64,000 bases of DNA, taken from contig JAECUM010009305.1 of assembly GCA_016617855.1 (NCBI GenBank), positions 39,773-103,772 on the forward strand, read 5' to 3'. The translations under genes were made by a program, and so were the position numbers. The stretch is from Megalonaias nervosa (Eukaryota; Mollusca; Bivalvia; Unionida; Unionidae). Under the pieces are notes generated by a model that made no database searches, had not been told where the DNA came from, and saw only the letters and a list, made by a program, of their open reading frames with translations. The first letter of the stretch is position 1. The number at the start of each line of letters is the position of its first letter. Positions 24,062 to 37,400 of the stretch are shown here, one piece after another.

Positions 24062-27000
24062 CTTATCGAACGTGTGCATTGAAAGAATATAAAATGATTT
24101 ATAATTCTTGTTTCAAAAGGTTAAAATAAAAAATAAAACAAACACATGTAAAAGCTAATATTTAATTACCAGATTACAGTATTGACCTTGATTTATCAAA
24201 TACTAGGAAAGAAACACTGTCAGAAAATGGGGGGAGGGGATCATCATCCTATGTGGCTCATTTTTTGTTAGGGATTTAAATTCGTGGTTCGAAGCAACAA
24301 CGAAATCCACAAAAATTGATGACACTACAGTATTTCACTCTAGTAAAATACCATTTCAACTGTATGATGCACAAACAAAGCACATCACAGCACTGCAAAA
24401 TCATGGATTGTTGCAAAAAAACATGATATAATGTTGGCTAAAATAAAAGTTATCCCTTATGTGAATCTTGTAACATTTTTCTTTATAATCTACCAACCTT
24501 TTGACTTTCTATTCAGATGCATTTCATAAAATCATCTGGTATATTTTCCACTTACTGGACAATGTCAAGCTGGGTGCCAGTAAGCACACACTGGACCAAC
24601 TAAATTTGTTATTGAACATGATGTCACAAAAGTTCTATCATGATGCAGCAGCACAAAATCATGTTGCATCATACAGTCCAAAAAATTAATTAAAATAAAA
24701 GGGTATTGTGCTCCCACCTGAAGTACGAGTCCTTTAATCTCACACTGTTGTACTTCAGCTTCATATACCATGTACATTCTTTATAAAACTGCACAGTAAC
24801 CAATCTGCCATAGCATCATTTGCTTGCAGATCAGGGTCTATGTTGTTTGCAGTTGGAGCATATAGGGTAATGTAAAAGTACAAACACTATAATCCACGAT
24901 AACTGGGTTGTTTTCATTGGGAAACAACTGCAAGGTACAAAAATATGTTTTAGAGTATGACTGTAACATTTAATATAACAAGGACTAACTACAAACCTTG
25001 GCATATCTTCTCAGAAAGCGGTAAGACAGTGGCATGCCAATATCAAAGCCAATGGTTTTTAGAATTGCTCTCTCCATGGACAGAAATTCACGGCGTTTGT
25101 AGGCATCATCACAGATATAAAGGAAGTCTTCTACCAAGGGAGGACATCGCTCCTGCCAAGAAAACAGCCATAACAATAATGAAGTACTGCATCAATAGAA
25201 ACAAATTACAAAACTGTGCAATAATTTAGGACAGAGACATTTTACAAGATATCTCCTACATATAATACTTAATGAAACTAATAGCTATCTTCACATTGTC
25301 AATAAAACATTTCTTGGCTGGACTGATATACAGAACAGTGTTGGGGAGGAGGTTGAATCATCACATACAGGTAAGGTCAAACTGATTTTAAAATGTAACC
25401 TTTATAAACAAAATAATTTTAAGTTCATTAAGACTTAAGTTTTATTTTTTTGTTTATGTCTACGTCGGCAAAGACTGTAGTCAAGTTCAGTAATAGACAG
25501 TACACCTAAATATTGGGAGACAATTTTGGTTGGCAATCAAAACTCTCCCATCCCCAATTCCTCTGTCATTTTTTAACAGACTGTGGTTAAGAGCTAAAAT
25601 CCCTATTATACAATGTGCACAAATTTAATCCAGAGCTTTTCCCTAAAAGCTTTTAGCATTTTTTTGTGGAGTGTAAGGGGTACCATATGAATGACAATGA
25701 ATGTTGATTAAGTTCATAAATTAAAACAAATTATTCCAAATTTGATGTTGGCAATACCACTTTACTGTTGTAGATATATAATTATTTTTCCCAGACCAAT
25801 ACACTTCAATATCTCAAATTATATCATAAAATTCTTTTCCCAACAAATTTATAACAAATTGATATAAATGAATATTTAATATTCACTTCAATCTCTTAAG
25901 TTAAAAAAGTATGCTATCTACCGAATGATTCCATTTTGTAGAGCTTCTATTCAACAGCATATTTTGACAGTATGCTTTGCAAGATCTGTGTTGTCAGTTT
26001 GTCAAACAGTCTCTAATTTCACACCATCAGGGTCTTCACCATATCAAAAAAATATTAGCCAGAGCAAGATATCACAAATGCAACTATAAAATTGCTCTTA
26101 AAGTCATTCCCATTGCCAAGGATTCCCCATTTCACCCTCTGTGTTACATTGTCAAGGATTCCCCATTTCACCCTCTGTTTGTGTTACACTGTCAAGGATT
26201 CCCCATTTCACCCTCTGTTACATTATCAAGGATTCCCCATTTCACCCTCTGTGTTACATTGTCAAGGATTCCCCATTTCACCCTCTGTGTTACATTGTCA
26301 AGGATTCCCCATTTCACCCTCTGTGTTACACTGTCAAGGATTCCCTATTTCACTGTCTGTGTTACATTGTCATGGATTCCCCCTTTCAGCATCTGTTTGT
26401 GTTACATCGCTGGATTTCTGATCTACTACTTCTTTCCAAACCAATGCCACAGAGGCATGTAACATACCACAATCATAGCCACAATATAGTTTATGAATAA
26501 AAACAAATACTCTACTGCCTATGAGTGTGTGTATGATTTGAATTTTTAACGTAGCTGTAACAATTTTTCAGTCATATCACTACAATGTCTACAGTGTGAC
26601 AGTCTTAAGTTTGCTACAGACCCTGTGACCTTGCCATTTTTGACAATGAACAAAACAGTTGTGTGTATGCTTAAAGTCTTCTAATGAAACCAGTGACTCG
26701 TTGAATCCAACTGACCAATCAGGTATCACATTATACCTGTAGAACTAGACTTGCAGACTAGTATAACTAAATTTGCAGGCACAGACTGAAGTGGTGTCTA
26801 CATGGTGTGCTATCAATGACAAGAAAATGCAGAGACACTAATAAAATTCCAGAAATAGAAATAACCAGGATACTACATCTAGTCTTACCTAATATTTCCT
26901 TTTCCAATTAGTAAATGGAAGCCCTGAACTGCAAAGAACATGATCCCCGTCTGAATCCTTTATCAAAGATAAAGTAAAGAATACCCTTCCTCTGCCTTGG

Positions 27001-30000
27001 ACCAAGACTACCGATCAGACCATGGTGGGAGAATGGAATGTTTGCATTAGAAGCAAGTAGGGAGTACATGGTTATATTAGTTTTACCAACAAAAACTACA
27101 TCTTAATAGAAGTAATACAATACCTTCTACTATTGCATTGCAGAAAGTAATAATTAGGAGGGAGACTGATAACCTTAATAAAAACTGGTATAAGAATTAA
27201 ATGCCATTACCCATACAGTAGGCATTTTGTCTGCAATGAGCAGGTGGGTGGTTTCTTGGTTATATACCTTTGCTCTGGTACAACTGGGCAAAGATAAAAT
27301 GATCAAAAGGAGGTATGAGAGCACCCTAAGACCACTCTCATAACGTCACCCAGTGAGAAGTGATTTGAGTAGATCCAAGATATAGCAATAGCCATAACTT
27401 CATGGGTTTAATTCTCATGAAAGGTCCCTCTCTGTGAGGGACTGATGAGTTCTCTTGATAATGAGAACAATCCACTTAGAATTGCAGCCACCCAAATACA
27501 AGATGAACCCGAGGAGAAAGAGACAATTTGACCTCCTTCTACTTTTAGACTGATGTGACAATAAACATTATGCTACTAAAATAGTTCTCAAGTACACTTA
27601 GACCCTGACTTCCATTATAATTTCAAAATCTGCATTTCCAAATCCTATGTAGCTCAGTGACTTCTTGTAATTTTTCAGCTTGACATAATCCTTGGCCTTC
27701 CTTCTTTCAAATTCACATGATGACATACATGCCAACCCCTGGCGAGGAAAAAGTGTAATCCGAGCAGACAAAAAGAGTAATCTCAGCAGAAAAAGAGTAA
27801 TCCACATATAACATAATAAAATTCAATGCGCATATGTACAAAATGATTTATTTACCCCTCTGGTCTTTTAACATCAATTACTGCTTCAAATTTTCATATA
27901 CATCACTTTAAGCTTTAAAAAGCAACAGGCTCTCATATTGCATTCAAAATACTTTGTACCAGCTGAGATTATGAATGTATTCATCTTAGAATCGTTTTTT
28001 TTTCTAATCCATCTGTGAAATTATAAGAAAAACATTTTTGCTCTAGCACGTATATCGACTAGAATAAATCTGACTTGACTTTTAGCACCAAATACCTACA
28101 GACTGGTTCTGTACCAGATATGAATTAGAACAAAGAATCTGCGAGCAAAGATTAAAAATTAGAAAACCGGTCTGTTCTCTCCTAACCCAGACAGCTGCTG
28201 TAAATAGAAACCGAGGCCAAAAGTTAGAAAGTAGAAAAAAGCATCTTTCTTGGAAATAGGGCAGCTGCTATAAACAGAACATAATACTGTTAGGAAAGTG
28301 CATGCAAGTCTACGGACAAGCATACTTTTATGTCCTAGTTACTTAAAAGCTGTCTTTTCTAGAATACCGTCTGAAATGTCAATGGGATGTTAATAAAAAA
28401 ATGTGAAAACAAATTATGATTTTTTTCGGAGGGTGGGTGGGTGGGTGTCTGAAAATGCGTAATCCGAATACATTTACACATAAGGCGTAATTTTGTGAAA
28501 AAAAGCATAATGATTACGCCAAAAGCTTAATGGCTGGCATGTATGTGAAGATAGCAGTCATCTCTCCCTCCATGAGACATACTCAAATCCAATAATTATA
28601 ACTGTTGCACTCCATGTTTTTCCCAAGAATTCTGAATATTCCTTTCTATTCTTCTGTGCTAGCTATTTAAACGTTTTAAGTGACTTCATATCCCTTCCGT
28701 TCTAAACATGCAGATCCCTCATTTAAAAAAAAGATTCTATAAGCAAAACATTTATAGTACATATGTTTTACATGAAAAAATGTTGCAGTTTATAGGATCC
28801 GAGTTATTCATGTAAAGCTATATTGGTTCCTTTGTTTCTAATACGAACCCAGATCAGAATCAATCACAAGCCAGAATTCAGATTTTACAACAATTGTATT
28901 TCTGTAAGTTTTGCTATTATTCCATAATTCCACATTTTATGTGCCATTGTCATAAGACTTATGGTAAAATCATAAGCACTTTGGTAAAGGTTTTGGGAAT
29001 GGAGACGAGGCCAAACAGGGAATCTTGGAAGCGAAATACCTCCTGGCTAACACAAAATTGGCAGGAAGATGCAGGATGTAAAATTATGCATCCTGGAGAT
29101 CTAAGCAGACTGCCCAGTTGTAGGCCTTATAGCATTCCCAACCATGGCTATCATGTCCATAAATCTGTTCAAGGCAGAAAAATTGGAAGAGTTGAAACTT
29201 TTTGGACACTGAATAATTCAGGGAGTAGACACCTGGGGTTAGGTTATTTTCTTCTTTCTTGACTGTGCCCTTCTGTAGATGGGTGTGTACCTCTTCCCAC
29301 AGCTCAACCAGTCTGAATTGGTGAAACAGAAAGGGGGTCTATGACAGGAGGGTTTTCCCAGAAGCAAAGCCAGTAACCATCAAAGTAGAACAGACCCACA
29401 TGTTGTCCATTATGCCTCATCAAACCTCTGAAAAGAAAGACAGTTGGGCATCCTCTTAAAAACTTGGTAGAGGAAGGGGCTGCCCTAGATGGTGCAACAC
29501 CCTAGTGTTGATTACCTCCCTTCTCAGGGAGATGAGGCACCCAAAGACTGCCTCTCTTGACCTCCATGACTGTCTCATCTTAGACTGACATGAGGGAGTT
29601 CTGAAATGGACCTACTTGTCAGTCTGTTGAGACTTACATGTTTCCAAACTACATCTCTATGAAGGTGAAGAAGTTCCGTTGAGTGTCATCGACATGCAGA
29701 GTAGATGCATAGATGTCTAAGCCCAAGCATCAGCTGAAACACATCTTGTGACAACAATTCTCCTCAAAGAGACTGAAAGAGGCAACCAAAGAGAGATCGG
29801 TGTGAGAGGCTATCATCATTAGGGTGCTGGCCATCAGCTCCAGGGCCTTCAAGACTTTGCCCAGGTCATGAGGCCAGGTTGCACACAATATCCCCACCTG
29901 GAGCTCCCAAAATTCAAAGAGGGGAGTCCTGTGAGACCAAGTTCTGGAAGGCATCTAATAAATGTAGACAGACACCTATGGCCAGAGCACAGAAGGAAGG

Positions 30001-33000
30001 GACTGACCATCACTTCTATGACCTAGCAGTCTCTTGACTGCAGGAAAAACTGCACCAGCTCCCAAACCATTGTTGAATGTGGGAACAGTGATAGAACTGA
30101 TTGTAAGTAGGCCCCAAAAAGTTGCTCCAGACTGGAAAGAATCTTAGTGTCTTCAGGCCCCAAAGATGCTGGAAATGGATCTGGGGGAAGAAGGTGGTAA
30201 ACTTGTTTCATTACTTTATCAAATGATCAGGTTTTCTATTCCTCTAACACCTGACTTGACAGGTGGGAAGGGGCAGGGGACCTCAAAGGAAAGAAGGACC
30301 TACTGCAAAGAGCTCCACTGGCACAGAAAGGATATTGTCATGCTAAGCACACTCCAGAAGTGAAGCAGAAAAAACATCCTCTCTGGTTTCCTCAGTTCCA
30401 TAACCGCTCAGAGGATGCATGTTTGTGTAATGGGACTAACTCTAATTCTCCTCAAATGCAGACTAGTTCGTTGATCCCCCATTAACAGCCCTGAAGAGTG
30501 GCGGGCTTTCACAGGATGAGGCCAGAGGTGATGAAGCAGATCTATAGTCTGTCATGTCCTCCATGCCTTGAAGCCAAGGCACAGGCATCCCTGATGGAAG
30601 GGAAAGACAACTCTCAAACCCATATCCCATGTGGATTAAATGGGAACATTGGGAAGAGGGGAATGCCAATCAGATCACCTTCCGTAGATAGCAAGTAAAG
30701 CCAGACTCCCTATCCCCATTGGGACTGGACGGTATCGGAAAGAGAGGGTGGGTACTGATCCAATCCTGCTTCCCAGTCCAACAACCAAAACAAGGTGTCT
30801 GGTTGCTGAAAGAGCACTGCTGTGACTGGTGTCTGGTACTCGAAGTCTGGTCACCAATGACGAGTCAGACAACAAAGATTTGGCAGACAAAAACATCTCT
30901 GATCTTTCTGAATGAGATCGCTGCTATTCCCTGTCAGGAAGGAGTGACACACTTATATCAGTCTCCAGTATTCCACTTACCATAAGAATGCAATGCTGAT
31001 CCATCAGGAAGGTGTACATGATCTCATGTCCTTTTCCTCCCTTGGGTGGGCTAAGGATCTATCCCTTACTGGCACCGACAATACAAGACTAAACAATACT
31101 TACACAGGCACTAAGAAGAGAAGCAATTATCAGAAGAACTGCTTCAGTGAGCAGTGTGCACAAACACTTAACAATTAGGGCTGTTCCTTTTAAATATATA
31201 AGGAACCAAGGGAAGGCAGTTTTTAAAACAAGTCAGTGTACTCAGATTACTGAAAGAGTCAATATGAAGATGATACAAAATTCTAAATCACATCCATGGG
31301 CGACTACAACATGCTGAAAATCCCTTTCCTGGATCCCAAGTATGTCTACTGGGGCAGCCCTTACAAGAAATATACAAAAAAAAAAACCCCACTTAATTAT
31401 ACATGGATGGGAGAGAAAATAATCAATACAAAATGGGCAATGGTTGGCCCAAAATATATTAAATAACCACAATGATGGTCAAATTCACTTGAGCATCCTG
31501 ACTTGTTAACTCACACAATCAGTCCAAAAAGAAACAATATCAGTCAAAAACCATAACATCAATGCCTACATCAACAACAATAATGCGGTCAAAAAAGTGA
31601 TACCTATGTTGTGCTTATGTCTATCAGGTGAGACAAAAATTATATGCATTTCCTTTAAACTTCACTGACTTACATCAAATTTACAGGAAATGAAGACTGC
31701 TGCAGCTCCTACAAGTTGTAAATGCTCCTTTTCAATTTTCTTGTAGGAGAGATAGGTGTCCACTAGCTTAACAGCTAAATATAATGTCTCATGGTTCAGC
31801 TCAAAGTTTTCCTGTACCTCCACCAGCCAGTCCACAAGGATAGCTCTCATGTTGGATGTCAAGGATGTTTGTTTTGATAGGTAGGGAGTCACCATAAATT
31901 TCAACTGAAAAAGGAACAAAATATCTCTATTATACAATGTCATTAATAGTGCTTCATTAATTTGCACTGCCTTGAAAGGGATGAGTAGAAAGGCAATAAA
32001 AAATCCTCTAGCTTCCCAGAAATTATGTCAACATGGCCAGGACTATTTTATTTAAATTTACACAAGATGTGTGCCATCATTTCTTTTTCTCAATTATAGT
32101 TTCTCCACATGTTATGGTAACACATGTATACCCCAAATGCAATCAAAACTGCAAGAGAGCTTTTCACAAATTTATTGAAAAAGATTACTTTTGTAGCTTC
32201 AAATCTAACAGTCAGTACTGAATGCATACATGACCTGTATAACTATTGCTATAATAAGGTCATCTTCATATACACACAAAAATGCCTACAAAATTTCATT
32301 TGCCTATGTCAATGGGTTTTTTGAGCAACAGGGTATCTTTAAAAAAACAACAAAGGCATGCAAGTAACAAGGTATTAAAAATAAAAGTTAGGAAAGTTTT
32401 GTCAAAATATCTATAGGGATTAGACCAATGGTTACAAACCCTTTTTGGCATCAACCCTAAAAAAAAATTTCTGAGCCTCCCTAGCTGGCAACCCTCTGCA
32501 ACATCCTTGCAACCCTGAGGGTTGGTAACCACTGGATTAGACAAAGACAGCATGAGAAAAGAAACAGACGACTGACTTACGATATCTGGTGCTCTGACCT
32601 TGACCTTGAGGCAGGGGGTATGACTGAAGATGCAAGATACTGTCAAATGAAGATTTTTGACAGAGTGAAGTTTTATTAACATATCTTCAATGGTTCAAAA
32701 GTTATAAATGTATCTGGATAGACATCACTGACAAGCAATGTTAATAGATGACCAGGCGAAGATATAGCATTATAAGTGAATCTAAGAGCTTGATTATTTT
32801 TGTACTAGATCATAATGACATTTTTCCACCATGCTGTGTCAACCTTTATAACAAGAACTTGACTGTATTAATTTTAAAAAATTTTCAGTTTGGTTTTCTG
32901 AGGATTCAGCAGTTGTGATTAAAATTTGTGGCAACAAATTCCAGTCTTTGATTGTTTGATGTACAGACTAAATATTTTTTAAAGTTTCTCCACATCTTGT

Positions 33001-34372
33001 GGGCATACAAAAATTGTTTCAGTAGAAGAAAAATCTTAACCAGGGCATCTACATATGAATATAAACATGCCACTTTCATTTTCTATGTAAAGTGCATTTT
33101 CTTGTCATCACTATCTAATATGGGCATCTATACATACAAACATGCTGCTTACATTTCATTTACTATGTAAAGTGGGTTTTTTTCTTCTTTTTCCATCATG
33201 CTAACAAGATCTTAACAGAAAGTCTAAGTAAAAACAAAATGTATAACCTTGGAAAATTGTTTCTGTGGAATGAAAATTGGAGCAGATCATTTACATGTGC
33301 AAACGTGACCGTAAAATTTCATTTGCTTACATTAAGTACAAATTTTGCTATCATGCTAGCAAGCTTCCCAGGATGGATGGACAGACAGATACTGAGATGG
33401 ATCAGACAGGATGGATGGACAGACAGAGATAGATGGGACAGGATGGATGGACAGACAGACACAAACAAAGGATTGGACAGGATGGATGGACAGACAGATA
33501 GAGATAGATGGGACATGATGGATGTACGGACAGATTTAGAGATAGATGGGACAGGATGGATGAAAAGATACTGAGATGGATGGGACAGGATCAGATGTCT
33601 CTGCTGTAGGAAATGTGGATATTACAAATTTAGGGTGAAGAAATATATCTTTGATAGTTCTTGATTCACCCTTTTCCCTAAAGAACAATGATAATTCATT
33701 AAATGGTATATCAACACTGTTAAATTTAAATCCTGGAAAAGCATTCTGTGGATGAAAATTCCTTAAGCCCACATCATGAGGGTTGGCAGGTGTCGATTTG
33801 CTGTGTACAAACATTTGCCAGAGCAAGAGGGAAGAAAATGTACCTAAAGGCTCCAAGTCTTTTTTGACTAGTTTGAAAACTGTCTGTACACAACAAAGTG
33901 TGATTGATCCCCATTTGTCTATGACCAATTTCTCAGTAAACAAATTATATACTAAAAATCTAAGAAAGGATTTTTTTAAAATGATAAATACTCATGCATA
34001 AACTTCTGTCATTATGCAAAGCACAAGCATTAAACCAGCTGTAACAGAACTGAACATGTAACAGTGTCTCCAAAACCACATAAAATTTCAAAACTAACAG
34101 GATAATGATTCAGATACTTTGCGATTGGAATTTAGCATAAGCCATGATATATTCAAGCTATGTTATGGCTGAAGATTGTTATGGTTCATATGGATTATAA
34201 ATATTGATAATTTAAGGTGCCTCTTGAGTTTAAGGCAAAAGTAAAAAGTGTTTTTCTAGTCAGCCAACTGTCCGTTTTTCATTGCCAATCCCACAACTTT
34301 TTCTCCCAGAGTAAAAGAAAAATTTTCAACCCCAAAAACAAATCTCAAAATTGATTTGTGCCTCCAATGTTT

Positions 34373-34450
<78 letters not shown>

Positions 34451-37400
34451 CAAAAAACGACATACCTACCCTCTGTTTAAAAACAGTGCAACAAAAAACA
34501 TTTTTTTATTTGGCCTAAGGTAAAAATAATGTGATTTCTGGTTGGTTTAAATGTCAGAAACAATGTGCCTTCTGATTGGTTTAATATCAACACTACCAGC
34601 AGTATAATCTGGGGTCTTTTCCAAATCTTTGACATCATTTCCTGTGCCATGGCACTATGGACATGTCACATGTGTTATAGTAGAGGCTCATGTTTTGTTT
34701 TCTTACTTACTGGAGTATGTTGACAGTTATACTACCACAACTTTGGTGATTTATCTGCATTTTGCAGGCATCTTGATAAAACTTGGCTTAATCTGTTTCT
34801 CATCTGTGTATGGATATTGTCCTGTACCGAGAACACCCTTTCACAGCTCACATGTATTGTCTTTTGGATAATTCTGCTCAACAGTAAGATTTTTAACAAA
34901 CATAGGCTCTGCCAAAGTTTGACTTTCTTGAATAGGCACTCTATCTACTACAATGCCAAATTTACTATTCCATGCTGCTTTATTTGGATTTTAAGTCCAT
35001 TAATGCCATGGTCTACTTGTTCAAAGAGAAAGAGATACATACAGTGTTTTATCTACCCATGCATCATGTGTCAAATACGCAGAATTTTCCGATTTGACGC
35101 GCAGAAGCCTAGGACGGTATATAAATTGACGCACCCCAATGTTACGTTTTGCTGATTAACACAAAACAAAGGTTTGGTCTAAAAATCGTCGCCGGTACGT
35201 AAATTGACGCACCCAATGTTATGTTTTGCTGATTAACACAAAATAAAGGTTTGGTCTAACTACTTAATTGGCTAGATTACAACTCGCTCAAACAGAGAAA
35301 ACACGCGCACATCAGTTTGTAATGCTGATGTTATCATAATACATAGGGTTACAACTGAGTGTGGAGCCTGGAGCTGACCTTATGTGACCTGTAACTGTTA
35401 CATCATTTGTAGCAACAGGATGTTAGAACCATAAATCACCACACACAAGAGGCGAAAAATAAACATGTGATTTTACTGTGATTCTCACGAGAAACTATTA
35501 TTTTATGCGCATCCTTGTCACGCAAAGAAGCAACAATTTCCATTCCCTCAATTGTATGCCTTGCATTGTTCCAAGATACTATCAGCGTTCGAATGAAAAT
35601 GGTGTCCAAGGTACAAAACTTAAAATAGATCCCAAACAAACAAAATTATAATTTGGACCGCGTTTTTACAACTGAACATCGATAATAGTATTGTTATCAA
35701 AGCAGTGGAGCCTTCATCATCTAAAGATGAGGTAACGGTTACTCGTAAGGCAAAACGTAATTTTGTGCAGCAATGACTGAAAACATACAACTGGCTACGT
35801 TTTCAAAAAAAAAGGTAAGTCGAGTGAAGAATGTGACAGTGAAGATGCCTTTATGTTTTGCCATATATGTACAGAAGCTAAAATAAACCTCGATGGCCAA
35901 ATGTGCCAAAGAACAATAACCTTCAGAACAGTACACTGGGAAGGCATGCTGGGTTGCCAGAAAACAATCTGTTGATTGACGGCAGAGGTCTCGCTAGGAT
36001 TTTAAAACTAAGAGTCCAGGACTCCCATTCTGGTAATAATAGGAGTCACACCAGCGAAAGTTGCAGTCCCCTCCCAGAAAACTATGCAAATTAGAAGAAC
36101 TGTTGATTGCTACTGAGTTTAATTTTACATTCTTTATACCATTGACATAGCTCTCGTTTGTCCATCAGACTGAGACTGAATTTTGTCAATCCAAGGAAGG
36201 CTTATTCCAAGCACTAAGCTAGACATCACAAACTTTTCTTACACTTGGCTACTGTCCCATCTGAACTTTCAGTTCTAGCAACTTAGCTCTCTTCTGAATC
36301 TCATTACAATCTTTGTCAGTCTGCTGTTTAACTCCAAAATACTATCCAAATTTGTGAATGGCATTTTGTCCAAGTCTCAACATGTCTTGATTCCGAGGTC
36401 ACGTGCACTACTTATTCTGCTACACTCGGAAATGAACACAATTATGAAACCTAAAGTTGTTTACTTCATATACTCTTATAAATGACCACAAGTACATCTC
36501 TGGGTCTTTCTGCCTCTGAATTCAATCACTGTAAATATCAGTATATTTTCCCACCCAGCCGCCAGTCAAAGCCTTTGAACTTGCCGCCCAGCTAATTGCA
36601 TCATGTTCTTTGGACATACTCTTATAATGGCAACATGTACATCAGGAGGTCTTTCAGCCACTGAATTCTGTCATTGTAAATATCAGCACATTTCTCCACC
36701 CTGCCACCAATCAAAGTCTTTGAACTTTCTGCCCAGTTATTGCATCATGTTCTTTTGATGTACTCTTATAATGACAACATGTACATCAAGGGGTCTTTCA
36801 GCCACTGAATTATGTAATTGTAAATATTAGCACAGCTAAGAGATCAATACATTTTCTCACTAAGCAGGACTAGCAAGTCTTTGAATTTTGCTGCCCACCT
36901 ATTAAATGTGTACGGAGGACTCCCGCCTAAGTGATTTTCTGCGTCCCAGATAAAAAATTGGCATCCAAATACGCGTGATTAAGCGTTTCTGAGACCTCTG
37001 GAAGGTTCGCAACACCACGCAGAAATTAATGCAGTTTTACAAACAAGACATAGCAGCGAAAGTGCTACTTAAGTGTGTACATTGGCTGAGTGTAAAAGAC
37101 ATTCCTTTTTTAAAATACAAATCTCTTCTTAATTTAATACATGACTTGACAGCTAAAGAAATTGATGCCATTGGCATTTTGAAGAATTCTGCCGTTCAGT
37201 ATGACTTGGCTACTACCTGTTCAGAGGCACTGGGGAGCCAATCAAACATTGTTGAGGGTAGTCTTATAAGTGACCTGCAAAATTTATCATTTATGACAGC
37301 AATGGCAGATGAAAGTACTGACATAGCCAACAATAAACGCCTTGTCATATATGCTCTGATTATTTCTGATGATATGAAACCATCGACAAGATTTTTAACA

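Larger units (their letters stand above)
27200..31160 (-). mobile_element. Decayed DIRS-like retroelement
   Basis: A GC-richer block on the minus strand carries three DIRS-type parts in the expected order. (1) About 30990 to 29730: broken frames typical of a DIRS gag region, with a Ser/Arg-rich start and YHLLPPDPFPASLGPEDTKI. (2) About 29310 to 29050: RT N-terminal part, EVHTHLQKGTVKK, TPGVYSLNYSVSKK and YNWAVCLDLQDA. (3) About 27411 to 27285: tyrosine-recombinase C-terminal part, THEVMAIAIS, SLGDVMRVVLG, SHTSF and FYL. The RT catalytic core and RNase H are missing, where another element is inserted (27722-28550). It lies in a CCNB3 intron in the same orientation as that gene. Terminal repeats were not delimited. 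Confidence 0.65.

Noticed and set aside
26117..26408. 36-bp regular repeats resembling a CRISPR array
   Set aside because: The repeats abut head to tail with no unique spacers, and the window is animal DNA. It is a minisatellite.
28894..29262. 122-codon plus-strand frame
   Set aside because: It is antisense to the DIRS-like RT remnant, which explains the sequence better; no domain is seen in the plus frame.
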